Origin: Scalindua sp964344685
GTDB taxonomy: Bacteria > Planctomycetota > Brocadiia > Brocadiales > Scalinduaceae
Assembly (NCBI GenBank): GCA_964344685.1
Contig: CAYFOK010000008.1
Span: 62,001-126,000 of the forward strand
DNA: 64,000 nucleotides
Direction of reading: 5' to 3'
Below the pieces are notes generated by a model. It did not search any database and was not told where the DNA came from. It saw only the letters and a program-made list of their open reading frames with translations. A program made the translations under genes and the position numbers. Of the stretch, positions 52,433 to 62,030 are shown piece by piece. Every line of letters begins with the position of its first letter. The stretch's first letter is position 1.

Positions 52433-53620
52433 TCAGATTGATTTAAACACATTTATAATTTTGTCAATAGAGTTTTCATCAAGATAGGGATGGGATGGAA
52501 GTGTTAACAACCTCTCGGCGATATAAAGCGCATTGGGAAATAACTCTTTCTGCATATCATATCCCAGGTCGTATAGATGATGTACGGGTTTCAGGTACAT
52601 TCTTCCGGTATCAATTCCCCTGTCCCAGAGCGCTGCCTGTACTCTTTTCATTGTCTCTATCTCTTTGAAGACTACCGGTACATGATTAAACACTGGAGTA
52701 CTGTTTTCCGTTATCTCCGGTAAAATTAAATATTCATTATCTTTCAATGCATTGTAGAGGGCCATACCTTTTTTAAGCCTTATTTCATTGAATTCATCAA
52801 GCCTGTTAAGAAGGCCTAACCCGATTATAGCCTGAAAATCTGAATATTGTTTTGGAGTAAAACTTTCGTGTACCGTTGTATGTTTAAATGGAGCAATCAG
52901 CTTAAAAAACGGGCCATAAATAACAGGTCTTGTTACTAGAGAAAAAGCTGTAAGGATAAACGGTATTTTTATCTTAAATGAAAAGTCCTGTTCCGGAAGC
53001 GCATCTCTCTCTTCCTTTATAATTTCTGCAAGTTTGTCGGAGTTTGTTACAAGCATGCCTCCGTTAAATGTAGAAAAATTCTTGCCTCTGCATAAGCTGA
53101 AGCAGCCGGCATCTCCCAGCGTTCCCACCTTTTTGCCTTCTATTAATGCTCCGGGTGCCTGTGCAGTATCTTCCAGGACAAAGAACCCGTTATCATTTGC
53201 AATTTTTAATAATGAATCTATCTTATAAGGAAAGCCGAAATGGTATATCGGCAAAACACATAACGTGTTGTCATTGATAGCTTCAGGCAGGCGTTCGAGA
53301 TCCATTGTGAAAGTATCTAGAGAGCTTTCACAAAGTACAGGTTTTAAGCCGGCTTTCCAAATGGGCAGAACAAGGGTCGGAACAGTATAAGCGGGTATAA
53401 CTACTTCCTGCCTGTCTGAAAGCTTTTTCAGCGCCTTGAGAAATATATATATGGAGGTAGTACATTTGTTAAATGAAAAGGCATGTTTTGACCCCATGTA
53501 TTTTGCAAAGTTTTGCTCGAACTCCTTAATATAAGAGTTGCTTCCGCAAAAAGATTTAAACCCTTTAAGTATTTCAAATATTGATAATGGAACTGCAGTC
53601 GTTGGAATCTTCTTTAGCAA
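52433..53620 (-). CDS. DegT/DnrJ/EryC1 sugar aminotransferase
   Basis: The 395-residue PLP enzyme family makes aminosugars from keto-sugars. Visible blocks are AFSFNKCTTSIYIFL, VVIPAYTVPTLVLPIWKAG, FFVLEDTAQAPGA (Asp contacting PLP) and FSLCRGKNFSTFNGGMLV with the Schiff-base Lys. A C-terminal variable part follows. The start is TTG at 53620 with AAGGAG 11 nt upstream; no earlier start fits. It is followed after 3 nt by the deacetylase. Confidence 0.93.
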   Translation of the reverse strand: MLKKIPTTAVPLSIFEILKGFKSFCGSNSYIKEFEQNFAKYMGSKHAFSFNKCTTSIYIFLKALKKLSDRQEVVIPAYTVPTLVLPIWKAGLKPVLCESSLDTFTMDLERLPEAINDNTLCVLPIYHFGFPYKIDSLLKIANDNGFFVLEDTAQAPGALIEGKKVGTLGDAGCFSLCRGKNFSTFNGGMLVTNSDKLAEIIKEERDALPEQDFSFKIKIPFILTAFSLVTRPVIYGPFFKLIAPFKHTTVHESFTPKQYSDFQAIIGLGLLNRLDEFNEIRLKKGMALYNALKDNEYLILPEITENSTPVFNHVPVVFKEIETMKRVQAALWDRGIDTGRMYLKPVHHLYDLGYDMQKELFPNALYIAERLLTLPSHPYLDENSIDKIINVFKSI

Positions 53621-53802
53621 ACTGGTAATTTCTCCTTCTTCGCGTATGGAAAATAAGCATTAACGTATGCCTGGCGTAGCTTGCAATCCCCATCTTCACG
53701 AAGATGCATTCTGGCCGGTTGTGAAACTCATGGATTATAGACTAACTGGCGGCTATATTCAAGCGGTCCCGGCAGATTTAGACAAAAATATTAAGCCGGT
53801 AA

Positions 53803-54468
53803 TTATTGATATCCTGCTTTTACCAGGATTATAGGTGCAAACATTGTTATGGGAAATCCTATGGGTATTGTCTCTTTTATAACAAGGCCTTTGGATGTTA
53901 AGACCGAGGTTAATTCATTCAGCGAGTATGCGTTTAAAGTTACGTGAGTATCGTAAATCCACACAAATTTGAATCGGAGAAAAACTAACGGGTTTATCTT
54001 ATTTCGAATATCAAATATTATAAAACCGTCTCGTTTGCATACCCTTTCCATCTCTTCAAGCGCCTCAACGACATCATCCATGGTATGGAAGTTGTAAAAT
54101 GTATTTATGCAGATTGCAGCATCTATAGTTTTATCAAGAAAGGGTAGATGCTGCGCATCTGCTTTCAAAAAATCAAATCTATCCTGTTTCTTCTTTTGAT
54201 AATTGTCTTTCGCAATCCTCAGCATCTCACGGTTCGTATCGATACCTATGCACATGCGTTCATCCTGTTTTGCCGCAAGGTTTTCGTATAAGAGCCCGTC
54301 TCCGCAGCCAATATCAAGTAAAAGGCCGTTACAGTTATTTATAAGTTCCCTTACCTTTGCCCTTATCTTAAAACGGAACAGGTCAGATGTCGGGTTGCCT
54401 CTTTCATCAGGCTTTGACAGTATATGACGGACCAGGTCCGTTAATGGACGTAGTATTTTACTAAACAT
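53803..54468 (-). CDS. Class I SAM-dependent methyltransferase
   Basis: The 221-residue protein carries motif I LLLDIGCGDGLLYENL, motif II IGIDTNREMLRIAKDN, ADAQHLPFLDKTIDAAICI and the post-motif region EMERVCKRDGFIIFDI. It belongs to the broad UbiE/Methyltransf_11 type. The position in a glycan cluster suggests sugar or lipid methylation; the substrate cannot be read. It starts 40 nt after the upstream heptosyltransferase-like gene. Confidence 0.9.
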   Translation of the reverse strand: MFSKILRPLTDLVRHILSKPDERGNPTSDLFRFKIRAKVRELINNCNGLLLDIGCGDGLLYENLAAKQDERMCIGIDTNREMLRIAKDNYQKKKQDRFDFLKADAQHLPFLDKTIDAAICINTFYNFHTMDDVVEALEEMERVCKRDGFIIFDIRNKINPLVFLRFKFVWIYDTHVTLNAYSLNELTSVLTSKGLVIKETIPIGFPITMFAPIILVKAGYQ

Positions 54469-54508
54469 ATTTTTTTAACTCGTTTTGGGAATCGCAGCTG
54501 CCGAAGGC

Positions 54509-55606
54509 TTAACTTTGAGGTTGTTGCTCTTCCTGCATCTCCTTCAAAAGAGATTCAACTCCATTCCATACCATATCAGTAGTAATACTTTCCATGCATT
54601 CATGGGTTCTGCACGTATGTTTCAGGCAGGGGCTGCAGGTGAGTTTCATGCCTGTAACTATACGGCTCCTGGACTTTGCATCATAAGGGCCGTATCGATA
54701 AGGATTTTCAGGTCCAAACAGTACCACATACGGTGTGTTTATAGCATCGGCAATATGAAATGGTCCCGTGTCATTTGAAATAAAGAGATCAACACGTTCT
54801 AAAAGGGCACCGAGCCTGCCGAGTGGTAATCCAACTGCCAGGACAGAATTAATATCCTTAAGTTCGTTGTTTATTTCATATGCAACGTTATCATTATTAC
54901 CACCGGTAATGATAATCCGGGCTTTGTACTTTTGAAATAGTTTTCTTCCTATCTCAACAAATCCATCACTTTTCCATTCCCTGGAAGGGACAAAAGCCCC
55001 GGGTTGAATAGCCACAATCGTTCTGTTATCTTCAATTCCTGCATCCTGCAGCCAGTTGTTTATGAATTCTTTATCTTCCCTTGAAACATGGAATTCCTGT
55101 CTGGTGTTTTTTGTTTCTGCGCCTAACGCCGCAGCAATTAATAGTTTTCGGTCAACCTCATGGACCTTTCCAAAAAGATCATCCTCTACCTTAACATCCA
55201 GAAAGAATCCCTTTCCGTCAGAATTTCTACCGACTTTACTCTTTGCCCCTATGCACAAATAAAATATATATCTCAGTAAAGATGCTTTCCATGACTCTAT
55301 CGCTTCCAGATCGATCACCATGTCAAAGCGCTCTTTACGTAGTGCCCATAATAATTTACTATTTGAAAGTATTTGTGTATAGAAAGGCTGTGATGGCCCT
55401 TTGCTGAATGCTTCCTGTTTGAAGCATACATTTCTATTTGCGTAGTGACTGGTATTTACAGCCTGTGCAGTTCTTGGTACCGTAAGCAATACTATTTCAC
55501 TGTCAGAAAATTTTTCACGCAGTGCTCTCAGTGCAGGTGTTGACATTACCATATCACCAATCCCGCCTGCTTCCATGATTAAAATTTTATTATGTTTATC
55601 AGGCAC
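54509..55606 (-). CDS. GT9 heptosyltransferase-family glycosyltransferase (1)
   Basis: The 365-residue protein opens with KILIMEAGGIGDMVMSTPAL, the N-terminal GT9 signature. It has VAIQPGAFVPSREWKSDGF in the sugar-nucleotide region and FISNDTGPFHIADAINTPYV near the C-terminus. The tail reads CSPCLKHTCRTHECMESI, a Cys cluster also present in the second GT9 of this cluster. GT9 enzymes add heptose or other sugars to LPS core. The start is GTG at 55606, as the first ATG would remove the conserved beginning. Confidence 0.93.
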   Translation of the reverse strand: MPDKHNKILIMEAGGIGDMVMSTPALRALREKFSDSEIVLLTVPRTAQAVNTSHYANRNVCFKQEAFSKGPSQPFYTQILSNSKLLWALRKERFDMVIDLEAIESWKASLLRYIFYLCIGAKSKVGRNSDGKGFFLDVKVEDDLFGKVHEVDRKLLIAAALGAETKNTRQEFHVSREDKEFINNWLQDAGIEDNRTIVAIQPGAFVPSREWKSDGFVEIGRKLFQKYKARIIITGGNNDNVAYEINNELKDINSVLAVGLPLGRLGALLERVDLFISNDTGPFHIADAINTPYVVLFGPENPYRYGPYDAKSRSRIVTGMKLTCSPCLKHTCRTHECMESITTDMVWNGVESLLKEMQEEQQPQS

Positions 55607-55689
55607 TTTATCTTTTTTTTGAAATAATAATCTAACAGGGATCCTTTAACAATTTTTTTATTTTTTAAGAGAAATATCTTTTCTCGCAT

Positions 55690-56706
55690 TCAGCACGGAT
55701 GATGTGTTTTGTCAATGCCTGTATAATAGGCATCTACCTGTTCTGAGCGTCCTCTCAATAATTTTACAAGCTGATGGACAATGTCCCGCAGCGGAGAGAG
55801 ATATACCAGCCAGGTGATAAGTTTGCTTTTGAAACCCATCAATGCCAGGTAATCCACAGGATCACGGTGATAGGAGAATGAGTGAGTTTTAAATTTCTCA
55901 AGACTGGAATTAAATTCGATGTCATTTATAGATTTCGGGCCCATATTCTTTTTCCAGGCGGTACGTATATATCCGATTTTGTGAGGGTCTACATCCATGA
56001 GGGACATAAGCGCCATATCTGCACTTAAAGGGCAGTCTGCAGTCATAACCATATTCATTTTTACAGGATTCCCTGACACAGGGCCATTCCTGTCCAGAAA
56101 ATATTCACCGTCTACAATGGTTATACCGGATTTAAGTATCTTCATAATTTCGGTAATGGCATCATTAAAAAAGTGGTGGTTCCTCAATCGCATGGAATCG
56201 GGAACTGTCCCCCAGTGATTTTTGATAGCGCCCGTATACCTGACCACAAAGTGCATCTTCGGAACAGGAATACTGATGGTCATATCTGCCTGTTCAACAA
56301 TCTCCTTGCTGAGGGGAATTGTATGTTTTCCATGCGGTGTTGGGATGTCAACATAAGTCCGCTCTTCCCGTGAGAGGTTTATCAGGCGGACGTTCATCGA
56401 ATTGCAGATGTCATAAAGATTATGCGTTTCAAACGCTTTCTCTGCCGGATAGGAATTGTTGCCTCCGTCGGATTCAAAAACGGTAATATGAGGAGTACGT
56501 TCTTTTAATACGGAAAGAACGGCGGTCAGAAAATGCGGAGATGTAGTAACTCCCCGGCGGAATTCCGGAAAGGTTAAATTAGGTTTTAGATAAAGCCGGC
56601 TGTCCGGATAGATACGCTCCTTCCAATTAACCCATTCCAGGCAGTCACGAATTTTGTCTTTAAGATTCCTTTCGTCAAAATAATCTAATGCCACGCGGTT
56701 AGACAT
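55690..56706 (-). CDS. DUF362 domain protein (1)
   Basis: The 338-residue protein matches DUF362: YLKPNLTFPEFRRGVTTSP, ITVFESDGGNNSYPAEKAF, MTISIPVPKMHFVVRYTGAI and KNHWGTVPDSMRLRNHH, ending with the VDGEYFLDRNGPVSG segment. The family function is unknown; some members carry ferredoxin modules, absent here. AAGGAG lies 6 nt upstream of the ATG. A second DUF362 gene opens this cluster at 60395, and the two flank a GT9 and a GT4. Confidence 0.88.
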   Translation of the reverse strand: MSNRVALDYFDERNLKDKIRDCLEWVNWKERIYPDSRLYLKPNLTFPEFRRGVTTSPHFLTAVLSVLKERTPHITVFESDGGNNSYPAEKAFETHNLYDICNSMNVRLINLSREERTYVDIPTPHGKHTIPLSKEIVEQADMTISIPVPKMHFVVRYTGAIKNHWGTVPDSMRLRNHHFFNDAITEIMKILKSGITIVDGEYFLDRNGPVSGNPVKMNMVMTADCPLSADMALMSLMDVDPHKIGYIRTAWKKNMGPKSINDIEFNSSLEKFKTHSFSYHRDPVDYLALMGFKSKLITWLVYLSPLRDIVHQLVKLLRGRSEQVDAYYTGIDKTHHPC

Positions 56707-56799
56707 GGTTTTTCTCCTTAAATCATAAAAAGGAATAAAAACAGTTATTAACCTTTTGTATCTACATATAGTCTATCATAATTCCCTTAATGGTCTAGA

Positions 56800-57996
56800 T
56801 TAGACCATAAACGAATTTTTGTTAGTAGAGGAAATATTTAATATCCTCATCTGTCTTTCAACTGCCGCTATAAAATCGTTTGTCGTAATCAGCTCCATAC
56901 ACTCGTGCGTTTTACAAACCCCATTACTGCACGGACTGCAGTCTACGTCCTTTTTTAATACTATGTGATCGTTGCCATATGGCCACCAGTGATGAGGGAC
57001 TGTAGGCCCCATTGTTGAAACCGTTGGGATATTTAAAGCCGCTGCTATATGGAGCGGGCCGGAGTTATTACACAGGAACAGACTGCAGTGGCTCAATGTC
57101 GACATAAACTCCCTTAAGCTGAGATCGCAGAGAAAGATGGGTGTCTTAACAGCAGATCCTTTAAATTCTGATAATAGCTGCTTTTCTGCCTGGCCTGTAA
57201 AAAGAATTACTTTTACATTATAGTTTGTTATTAGATGATCGGATACAGCTGCAAATCTTTTTACAGACCATCTCTGGGTTTCATAGTGTCCGCCGGGGTG
57301 TATGCCTATAATTTTACTTACAGGATTTGCTCCCTTTTTCTCCAGAAGCTTATGAGCATTTTCCTTTTCATCTCTACTCAGGAAAATTTCCGGTTGTCTC
57401 TTTTGTGTCTCTATTCCTATGTGCGTTAATAGATCCAGATCATAATCAATCATATGTTTCTTTTCGGTAGAAACAGGAAAAACATTTGGATTGTACCTCA
57501 TATTGTAGCAAATTTCTCTACCGGCAAACTCGAAACCAAGCCTGAACCTCTTTCCAACAAAACGGGTTATAAATGATGTTTCAAGTTCATAGTCAAGATA
57601 CGGATCAATAACAAGGTCAAATTTCCTTTCCCGTATACTTCTTAAAAAAATTAATATGCTATTTAAACTTTTATGCGTATTCTCTCTATCGTAGACAAGG
57701 GTGTAATCAATAAACGGATTATTGATTACTATGTTTTTGTTTACCGGATTAGTCAGGACAGTAATTTTCACATCTGTCCACTTCTCTTTTAATGCCCTGA
57801 AGATTGGAGTTGTTATAACCATGTCGCCAATCCTGTCGAGCCTTATTACCAATATGCTTTTGATACTTGAACCTGAAAAATCATCCTTTTTATAAGTTTT
57901 TGTGAAAGAACATAAACTTCCAAGAATAAGATTTCTGAGTGTGAGATATAAACCTAATATTATTCTATTTCCTGATTTCATATCCGTTATATGCAT
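56800..57996 (-). CDS. GT9 heptosyltransferase-family glycosyltransferase (2)
   Basis: The 398-residue protein has ILVIRLDRIGDMVITTPIFR, IGIHPGGHYETQRWSVKRF and LFLCNNSGPLHIAAALNIPTV, all GT9 signatures. It ends with DCSPCSNGVCKTHECMELI, the Cys cluster shared with the other GT9 here. It should act on LPS-core or similar lipid-linked glycan. The ATG at 57996 has no clear binding site; an in-frame ATG at 57981 is a possible alternative. Confidence 0.93.
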   Translation of the reverse strand: MHITDMKSGNRIILGLYLTLRNLILGSLCSFTKTYKKDDFSGSSIKSILVIRLDRIGDMVITTPIFRALKEKWTDVKITVLTNPVNKNIVINNPFIDYTLVYDRENTHKSLNSILIFLRSIRERKFDLVIDPYLDYELETSFITRFVGKRFRLGFEFAGREICYNMRYNPNVFPVSTEKKHMIDYDLDLLTHIGIETQKRQPEIFLSRDEKENAHKLLEKKGANPVSKIIGIHPGGHYETQRWSVKRFAAVSDHLITNYNVKVILFTGQAEKQLLSEFKGSAVKTPIFLCDLSLREFMSTLSHCSLFLCNNSGPLHIAAALNIPTVSTMGPTVPHHWWPYGNDHIVLKKDVDCSPCSNGVCKTHECMELITTNDFIAAVERQMRILNISSTNKNSFMV

Positions 57997-58017
57997 TTAT
58001 GCCACAGAGGGCAAAAA

Positions 58018-58262
58018 CTACAAATTTCAAATAGCAAATTACAAATAAATTACAAAACACAATGTCCGAATGATCAAAATCAGTTTGTTTGGAATTTTGG
58101 ATTTCTTCATTGGAATTTGTTTGTTATTTGGATTTTATTATTTGGTGCTTATTTTTTCCTGCCTTCCTTTGCGTCCTTAGCGCCTTTGCGGTGAACATTC
58201 TTTTCCCTTTTTGGAAAGTGGTTTGAACATTTTATTATTGCTTTGTGTCTTAGTGTCTTGGT
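58018..58262. repeat. Word-like intergenic repeats including the TTTGCG/CTTAGCG type
   Basis: The segment starts with CAAATTTCAAATAGCAAATT-type phrases. It continues with GGAATTTTGGATTTCTTCAT and its partner TTGGAATTTGTTTGTTATTT, and ends with TTTGCGTCCTTAGCGCCTTT and TTTGTGTCTTAGTGTCTTGG. Such phrases are dispersed in intergenic regions of many unrelated bacteria. No gene is supported here. Confidence 0.6.
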
Positions 58263-58270
58263 GGCAAAAT

Positions 58271-59404
58271 TTAATTAGTGTTCAGCAGCTCTAAATAAAC
58301 CTTCTCTGTCTCTTTTATATTTCTTTCAATCGTAAACATTTTCTCAACTCTTTTCCTTCCCGCCTTTCCATACTGCTCTGCAAGGTTTTTGTCATCTAAC
58401 AGTCTCTTTATGCATTTTGCCATTTCAGATGAGTCTCTCGGCTTTACCAGCAGTCCTGTAATACCGTCCTGTATAATTTCCGGAGTGCCTCCGGCATCAG
58501 TTGCAACGAGAGGTTTCTGCATTGCCATTGATTCAAACAGCACCCTGCTGCAGGCGTCTATTCCCGACGGTAGTACAACCACGTCCATACTTGCTAGAAG
58601 CTGCGGTATGTCCCTTCTGAACCCGGTAAATATGGTTTTCCTGTCAATCCCCTTCTCAACGGACATTTTATAGAGTGATTTTTCAAATGAAGGATTATTA
58701 GATGCATCGCCAACAACGATAAAACGTACATTCCCGATATTCTGTAAAATAAGCTTCGCACTCTCCAGGAAATACTCATAGCCCTTTTCCGGGTCGATAC
58801 GGCCAATTGTTCCTATTACGAGCTCGTCTTCATCAATGTTAAATTCTTTTCTGATTACGCTTCCGTTTGATTCGGGATCAAATTCACTTAAATCTACGCC
58901 GTTTATAATTGTTCTGATTTTGGCATCTGTCTTCTCCTTTGTGAATCTTTTCCTGACCGCACCGGAATTGCAGATAATCCTGTCCGGTAAAAAGGAGAAG
59001 ATATTATCACTGTCAAACCTGCCTCTTTCGAGACATCTTTCATGCCAGACTACGGGAACGTTAGTTATCTTTGCCGCAATTGCCCCAAACAAATTGGAGC
59101 GGGGCTGGTTTGAGTGAATCAGATCTACCTGTTTGTTTTTTATGATATCGACAAGGTTTCTGATGGTTTTGCAGATCCGTACAGGATTTGGCCATCGTAT
59201 GCCGGGGAATTTAACAAAGTCCGGAGAGATTTTAATGTTTCTCAGTTCATCTATAAAAGGCCCTTCCTTGGAGCAGGCAAAGTGTGGTTTAAAAAGTTCC
59301 TTATTTAATCTCTTTACCAAATTTAATAAACTTATCTCTGCCCCGCCCATTACGGATTCGTTGTGAAGGTAGAGGATATTAAACTTTTTGCCATCATTAA
59401 TCAT
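58271..59404 (-). CDS. GT4-family glycosyltransferase
   Basis: The protein (377 residues from ATG 59404; TTG 59425 would add seven) is a GT-B glycosyltransferase of GT4. Evidence includes ESVMGGAEISLLNLVKRL, IIVDLIHSNQPRSNLFG-like donor-loop context, TIGRIDPEKGYEYFLES and VVLPSGIDACSRVLFESMAM followed by KPLVATDAGGTPEII. The Glu-x7-Glu retaining motif of the family is not strictly kept (VLFESMAMQKP). It sits between the second GT9 and the opening DUF362 gene. Confidence 0.92.
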   Translation of the reverse strand: MINDGKKFNILYLHNESVMGGAEISLLNLVKRLNKELFKPHFACSKEGPFIDELRNIKISPDFVKFPGIRWPNPVRICKTIRNLVDIIKNKQVDLIHSNQPRSNLFGAIAAKITNVPVVWHERCLERGRFDSDNIFSFLPDRIICNSGAVRKRFTKEKTDAKIRTIINGVDLSEFDPESNGSVIRKEFNIDEDELVIGTIGRIDPEKGYEYFLESAKLILQNIGNVRFIVVGDASNNPSFEKSLYKMSVEKGIDRKTIFTGFRRDIPQLLASMDVVVLPSGIDACSRVLFESMAMQKPLVATDAGGTPEIIQDGITGLLVKPRDSSEMAKCIKRLLDDKNLAEQYGKAGRKRVEKMFTIERNIKETEKVYLELLNTN

Positions 59405-59441
59405 ATGATTTTTTTTGTTACTCAAATCTTATTAATAGTGG

Positions 59442-60395
59442 CTATGCTCTCCCTACGTTTTTAAGCCATAGATGTCTGATAAGGCTCTTTACTACACGAA
59501 TGAAATCAAAACCTATTGGTGATAGTTCCGGAAAGATAAAGTCGAACACTTTAACAGAAGAGAGGTCTTCACCCGCAATCTCTATCTTTGATAAATCCTG
59601 CTCGCCTATTCCCAGCCTTTTTGCAGCCCTGAGTATGGGAACGTTTTCCGGGTGAACTGAAAGCAGTTCTGCAACCACTCTATCTACTGAGATGACATCA
59701 ATTCCGCCGACGAGCAATGAAACTTCTTTGGGGCGGCCGTTTGTAGGCCCTTTCTCTTCCATAGCCGTGACAGCGTCGACTATAGTGAATACCGGTTTAA
59801 CCAGCTGATAATTGGCGATTAACATGTCCGCATACCACTCCAGATTATTTTTTGACTGTAAATGCCTCCACGCCTTCTGCTTGCCGCTGACACACCCATA
59901 CAGGTTCTTAACTCCTGCGGTAAAGAGTACCTGGACATGGGCCTTAAGCTTGGGAAGGTTGATTATGGCATCAACATCAAGTGCTTTGCCTGAGACGGTC
60001 AGGGAAAAATCTTTTCCACCGCAGTTGATTGATGCCTTTCTGGGCTTATCCAGTTCGATGAGATCAATACCATGCTTTTCCGCAAATTTATCCATCCCTA
60101 TGCGCCTTGCCACTTTTGCTACAGAGCCAAAGGCGGGGCTGTCCCCTATGACAGGAGTTGCGCCTGCTTCAAGTACCATTTCTGCTACTGTCTCTATAAT
60201 AACAGGGTGCGTAATAATACATTCTCTCAGACTGCTCTCCTTTAAAAAGTTTGGTTTCAGCAGCACCTTCGACCCTTTTTTAATAACGTTCTCAATTCCA
60301 CCAAAAAAGGAGAATGTTTTGTCCACTGCACTGCGTATATCTTCTTTAGAATAATCTGTACACTTTACCAGTGAAACTTTATTTAAATTTGTCAT
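59442..60395 (-). CDS. DUF362 domain protein (2), first gene of the cluster
   Basis: The 317-residue protein has KVLLKPNFLKESSLRE, GATPVIGDSPAFGSVAKVAR, AIINLPKLKAHVQVLFTAGV and KNLYGCVSGKQKAWRH, all typical of DUF362. No Fe-S Cys cluster is present. ATG 60395 is chosen since GGAG lies 6 nt upstream; ATG 60407 has no site. A TTGACA-17-TAGACT promoter lies about 80 nt upstream, which makes this the leader of the minus-strand cluster. Confidence 0.9.
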   Translation of the reverse strand: MTNLNKVSLVKCTDYSKEDIRSAVDKTFSFFGGIENVIKKGSKVLLKPNFLKESSLRECIITHPVIIETVAEMVLEAGATPVIGDSPAFGSVAKVARRIGMDKFAEKHGIDLIELDKPRKASINCGGKDFSLTVSGKALDVDAIINLPKLKAHVQVLFTAGVKNLYGCVSGKQKAWRHLQSKNNLEWYADMLIANYQLVKPVFTIVDAVTAMEEKGPTNGRPKEVSLLVGGIDVISVDRVVAELLSVHPENVPILRAAKRLGIGEQDLSKIEIAGEDLSSVKVFDFIFPELSPIGFDFIRVVKSLIRHLWLKNVGRA

Positions 60396-60476
60396 ACGGT
60401 TCTCCATGCGTACTATTTTGTAAGAATACTTTTGTTTATAGTGTAAAGGCTGTCTGGAAGTTTACTGTTGAAATAT

Positions 60477-60505
60477 AGTCTATGTCTGTCGTAATATGGT
60501 GTCAA
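60477..60505 (-). promoter_or_regulatory. Strong sigma-70-type promoter for the minus-strand glycan cluster
   Basis: On the minus strand TTGACA (60505-60500) and TAGACT (60482-60477) are separated by 17 nt. A start near 60470 would leave a leader of about 75 nt before the DUF362 ATG at 60395. Confidence 0.7.
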
Positions 60506-60624
60506 GTAATGTTTTTAATATCTTAAGAAGTTTTAAGTGCTCAAAGCTAAAGAGACAAATTATTTGTTTTTTGCCACACCTTTAGTTCACTTCAAACTTT
60601 AGGCACTTTTAACTTAAATTTGAC

Positions 60625-61977
60625 ATGAAAACCTGCAGCTTTATTACACTTGGATGTAAAGTAAACCAGTACGAAACTCAGGCGTTGAGGGAGGCTATTA
60701 TGTCAAGTGGATATGAAGAGGCCTCTCTGGATGTTCCTGTTGATTTGTGTGTCATAAATACTTGTACGGTTACATCCACGAGTGATGATAAGTCACGCCA
60801 GCAGATCAGAAAGGTAATTAGAAACAATCCGGACGCTACCGTCATAGTTACCGGCTGCTATGCCGAATCAGATGCAGAGGCAATTAAGAAGATAGACGGC
60901 GTCGGCTATGTTTTTGAAAAGGGCAGGGAGGGCAAGATAATTGAGTTCGTAAAAAACGGTTTTATTTCAAACAACAGCTCCGGGCCGGTTACCAGTAATA
61001 TAAGAGATCCCCGCACAAAGAAGCTTCGCCGTAATGAATCTGCCTTCGACCTGAAGGTAAGTAAGTTTGACGGCCACACAAGGGCATTTCTCAAGATTGA
61101 AGACGGATGCGATATTTTCTGCTCCTACTGTATTATTCCTTACGTCAGAGGTAAGGTTACAAGTAAAAAGATAGACGATATTCTTTTTGAAGCAGAGCAG
61201 CTGGTAAGTAATGGTTATAAGGAAATTGTACTTACCGGTATTCATCTGGGTGCATATGGTAAAGAGGTAGGTTATCAATTCGATATTACAGGCGTCCTGT
61301 TAAAACTGCAGACCCTGCCGGGTTTAGAGCGGATCAGGCTCAGCTCTATAGAAGTAAATGAGATTACAGATGATCTTATTGATATTATTGCGGATTCGGA
61401 TAAGATCTGCCCCCATTTTCATCTACCGCTGCAGAGCGGAGATGATTATATATTGAAGAGGATGAACAGAAAATATAACTCTGCTCAATACCTCGAAACA
61501 TTGGAAAAGATCAGGGAAAAGCTGGAACTGCCGTCAATATCTACGGACGTATTGGTCGGTTTTCCCGGAGAGAAGAGGGCGCATTTTGAGAATACAATGA
61601 AGCTTTGTGAACAGGCCGGATTCAGCAGAACACACATCTTTCCATACAGCCCGCGCGAAGACACTCCTGCTGCTAAAATGTCAGGCCACTGCAAGCCTTC
61701 TGAAATTAAGGAGCGAAAAAAAGAGCTTGAATCCCTGGCGGCAGAAACCTCTCTTAGGTACAAAAAATCATTTATCGGCAGTGATATAAATATACTTGTA
61801 GAAAATACAAGAGACAGGAAAACAGGGAAATTATGCGGTTATTCAGACAGGTATATAAAGGTTTTGTTTGACGGCCCTGACGATTTAATGAATGAGATTG
61901 CAGGTGTTCATGTGGAGAGTGTTTCGCCTCAATTTGTCACGGGCAAGTACAGCTTTAATGCCGCTTACACGGCTTGA
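60625..61977 (+). CDS. mtaB: tRNA (N6-L-threonylcarbamoyladenosine(37)-C(2))-methylthiotransferase MtaB
   Basis: MtaB converts t6A37 to ms2t6A37 in tRNA using two Fe-S clusters. The N-terminal UPF0004 domain has FITLGCKVNQYETQALREA, VINTCTVTS and VTGCYAES, the first three cluster-binding Cys positions. The radical SAM motif is EDGCDIFCSYCIIPYVRG (Cys-x3-Cys-x2-Cys). STDVLVGFPGE and FPYSPREDTPAA follow, with a TRAM-like C-terminus. MtaB rather than MiaB is supported by the CKVNQ-E start. The gene diverges from the glycan cluster. Confidence 0.95.
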   Translation: MKTCSFITLGCKVNQYETQALREAIMSSGYEEASLDVPVDLCVINTCTVTSTSDDKSRQQIRKVIRNNPDATVIVTGCYAESDAEAIKKIDGVGYVFEKGREGKIIEFVKNGFISNNSSGPVTSNIRDPRTKKLRRNESAFDLKVSKFDGHTRAFLKIEDGCDIFCSYCIIPYVRGKVTSKKIDDILFEAEQLVSNGYKEIVLTGIHLGAYGKEVGYQFDITGVLLKLQTLPGLERIRLSSIEVNEITDDLIDIIADSDKICPHFHLPLQSGDDYILKRMNRKYNSAQYLETLEKIREKLELPSISTDVLVGFPGEKRAHFENTMKLCEQAGFSRTHIFPYSPREDTPAAKMSGHCKPSEIKERKKELESLAAETSLRYKKSFIGSDINILVENTRDRKTGKLCGYSDRYIKVLFDGPDDLMNEIAGVHVESVSPQFVTGKYSFNAAYTA

Positions 61978-62030
61978 AGTGATGCGGTAGTGAAATAAAT
62001 CACAAAACTCAAATAGTAAATTCCAATACC

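Noticed and set aside
58018..58262. A 67-codon plus-strand frame reading through the repeat phrases.
   Set aside because: It is made of repeat words found in non-coding DNA of many bacteria and has no start signal.
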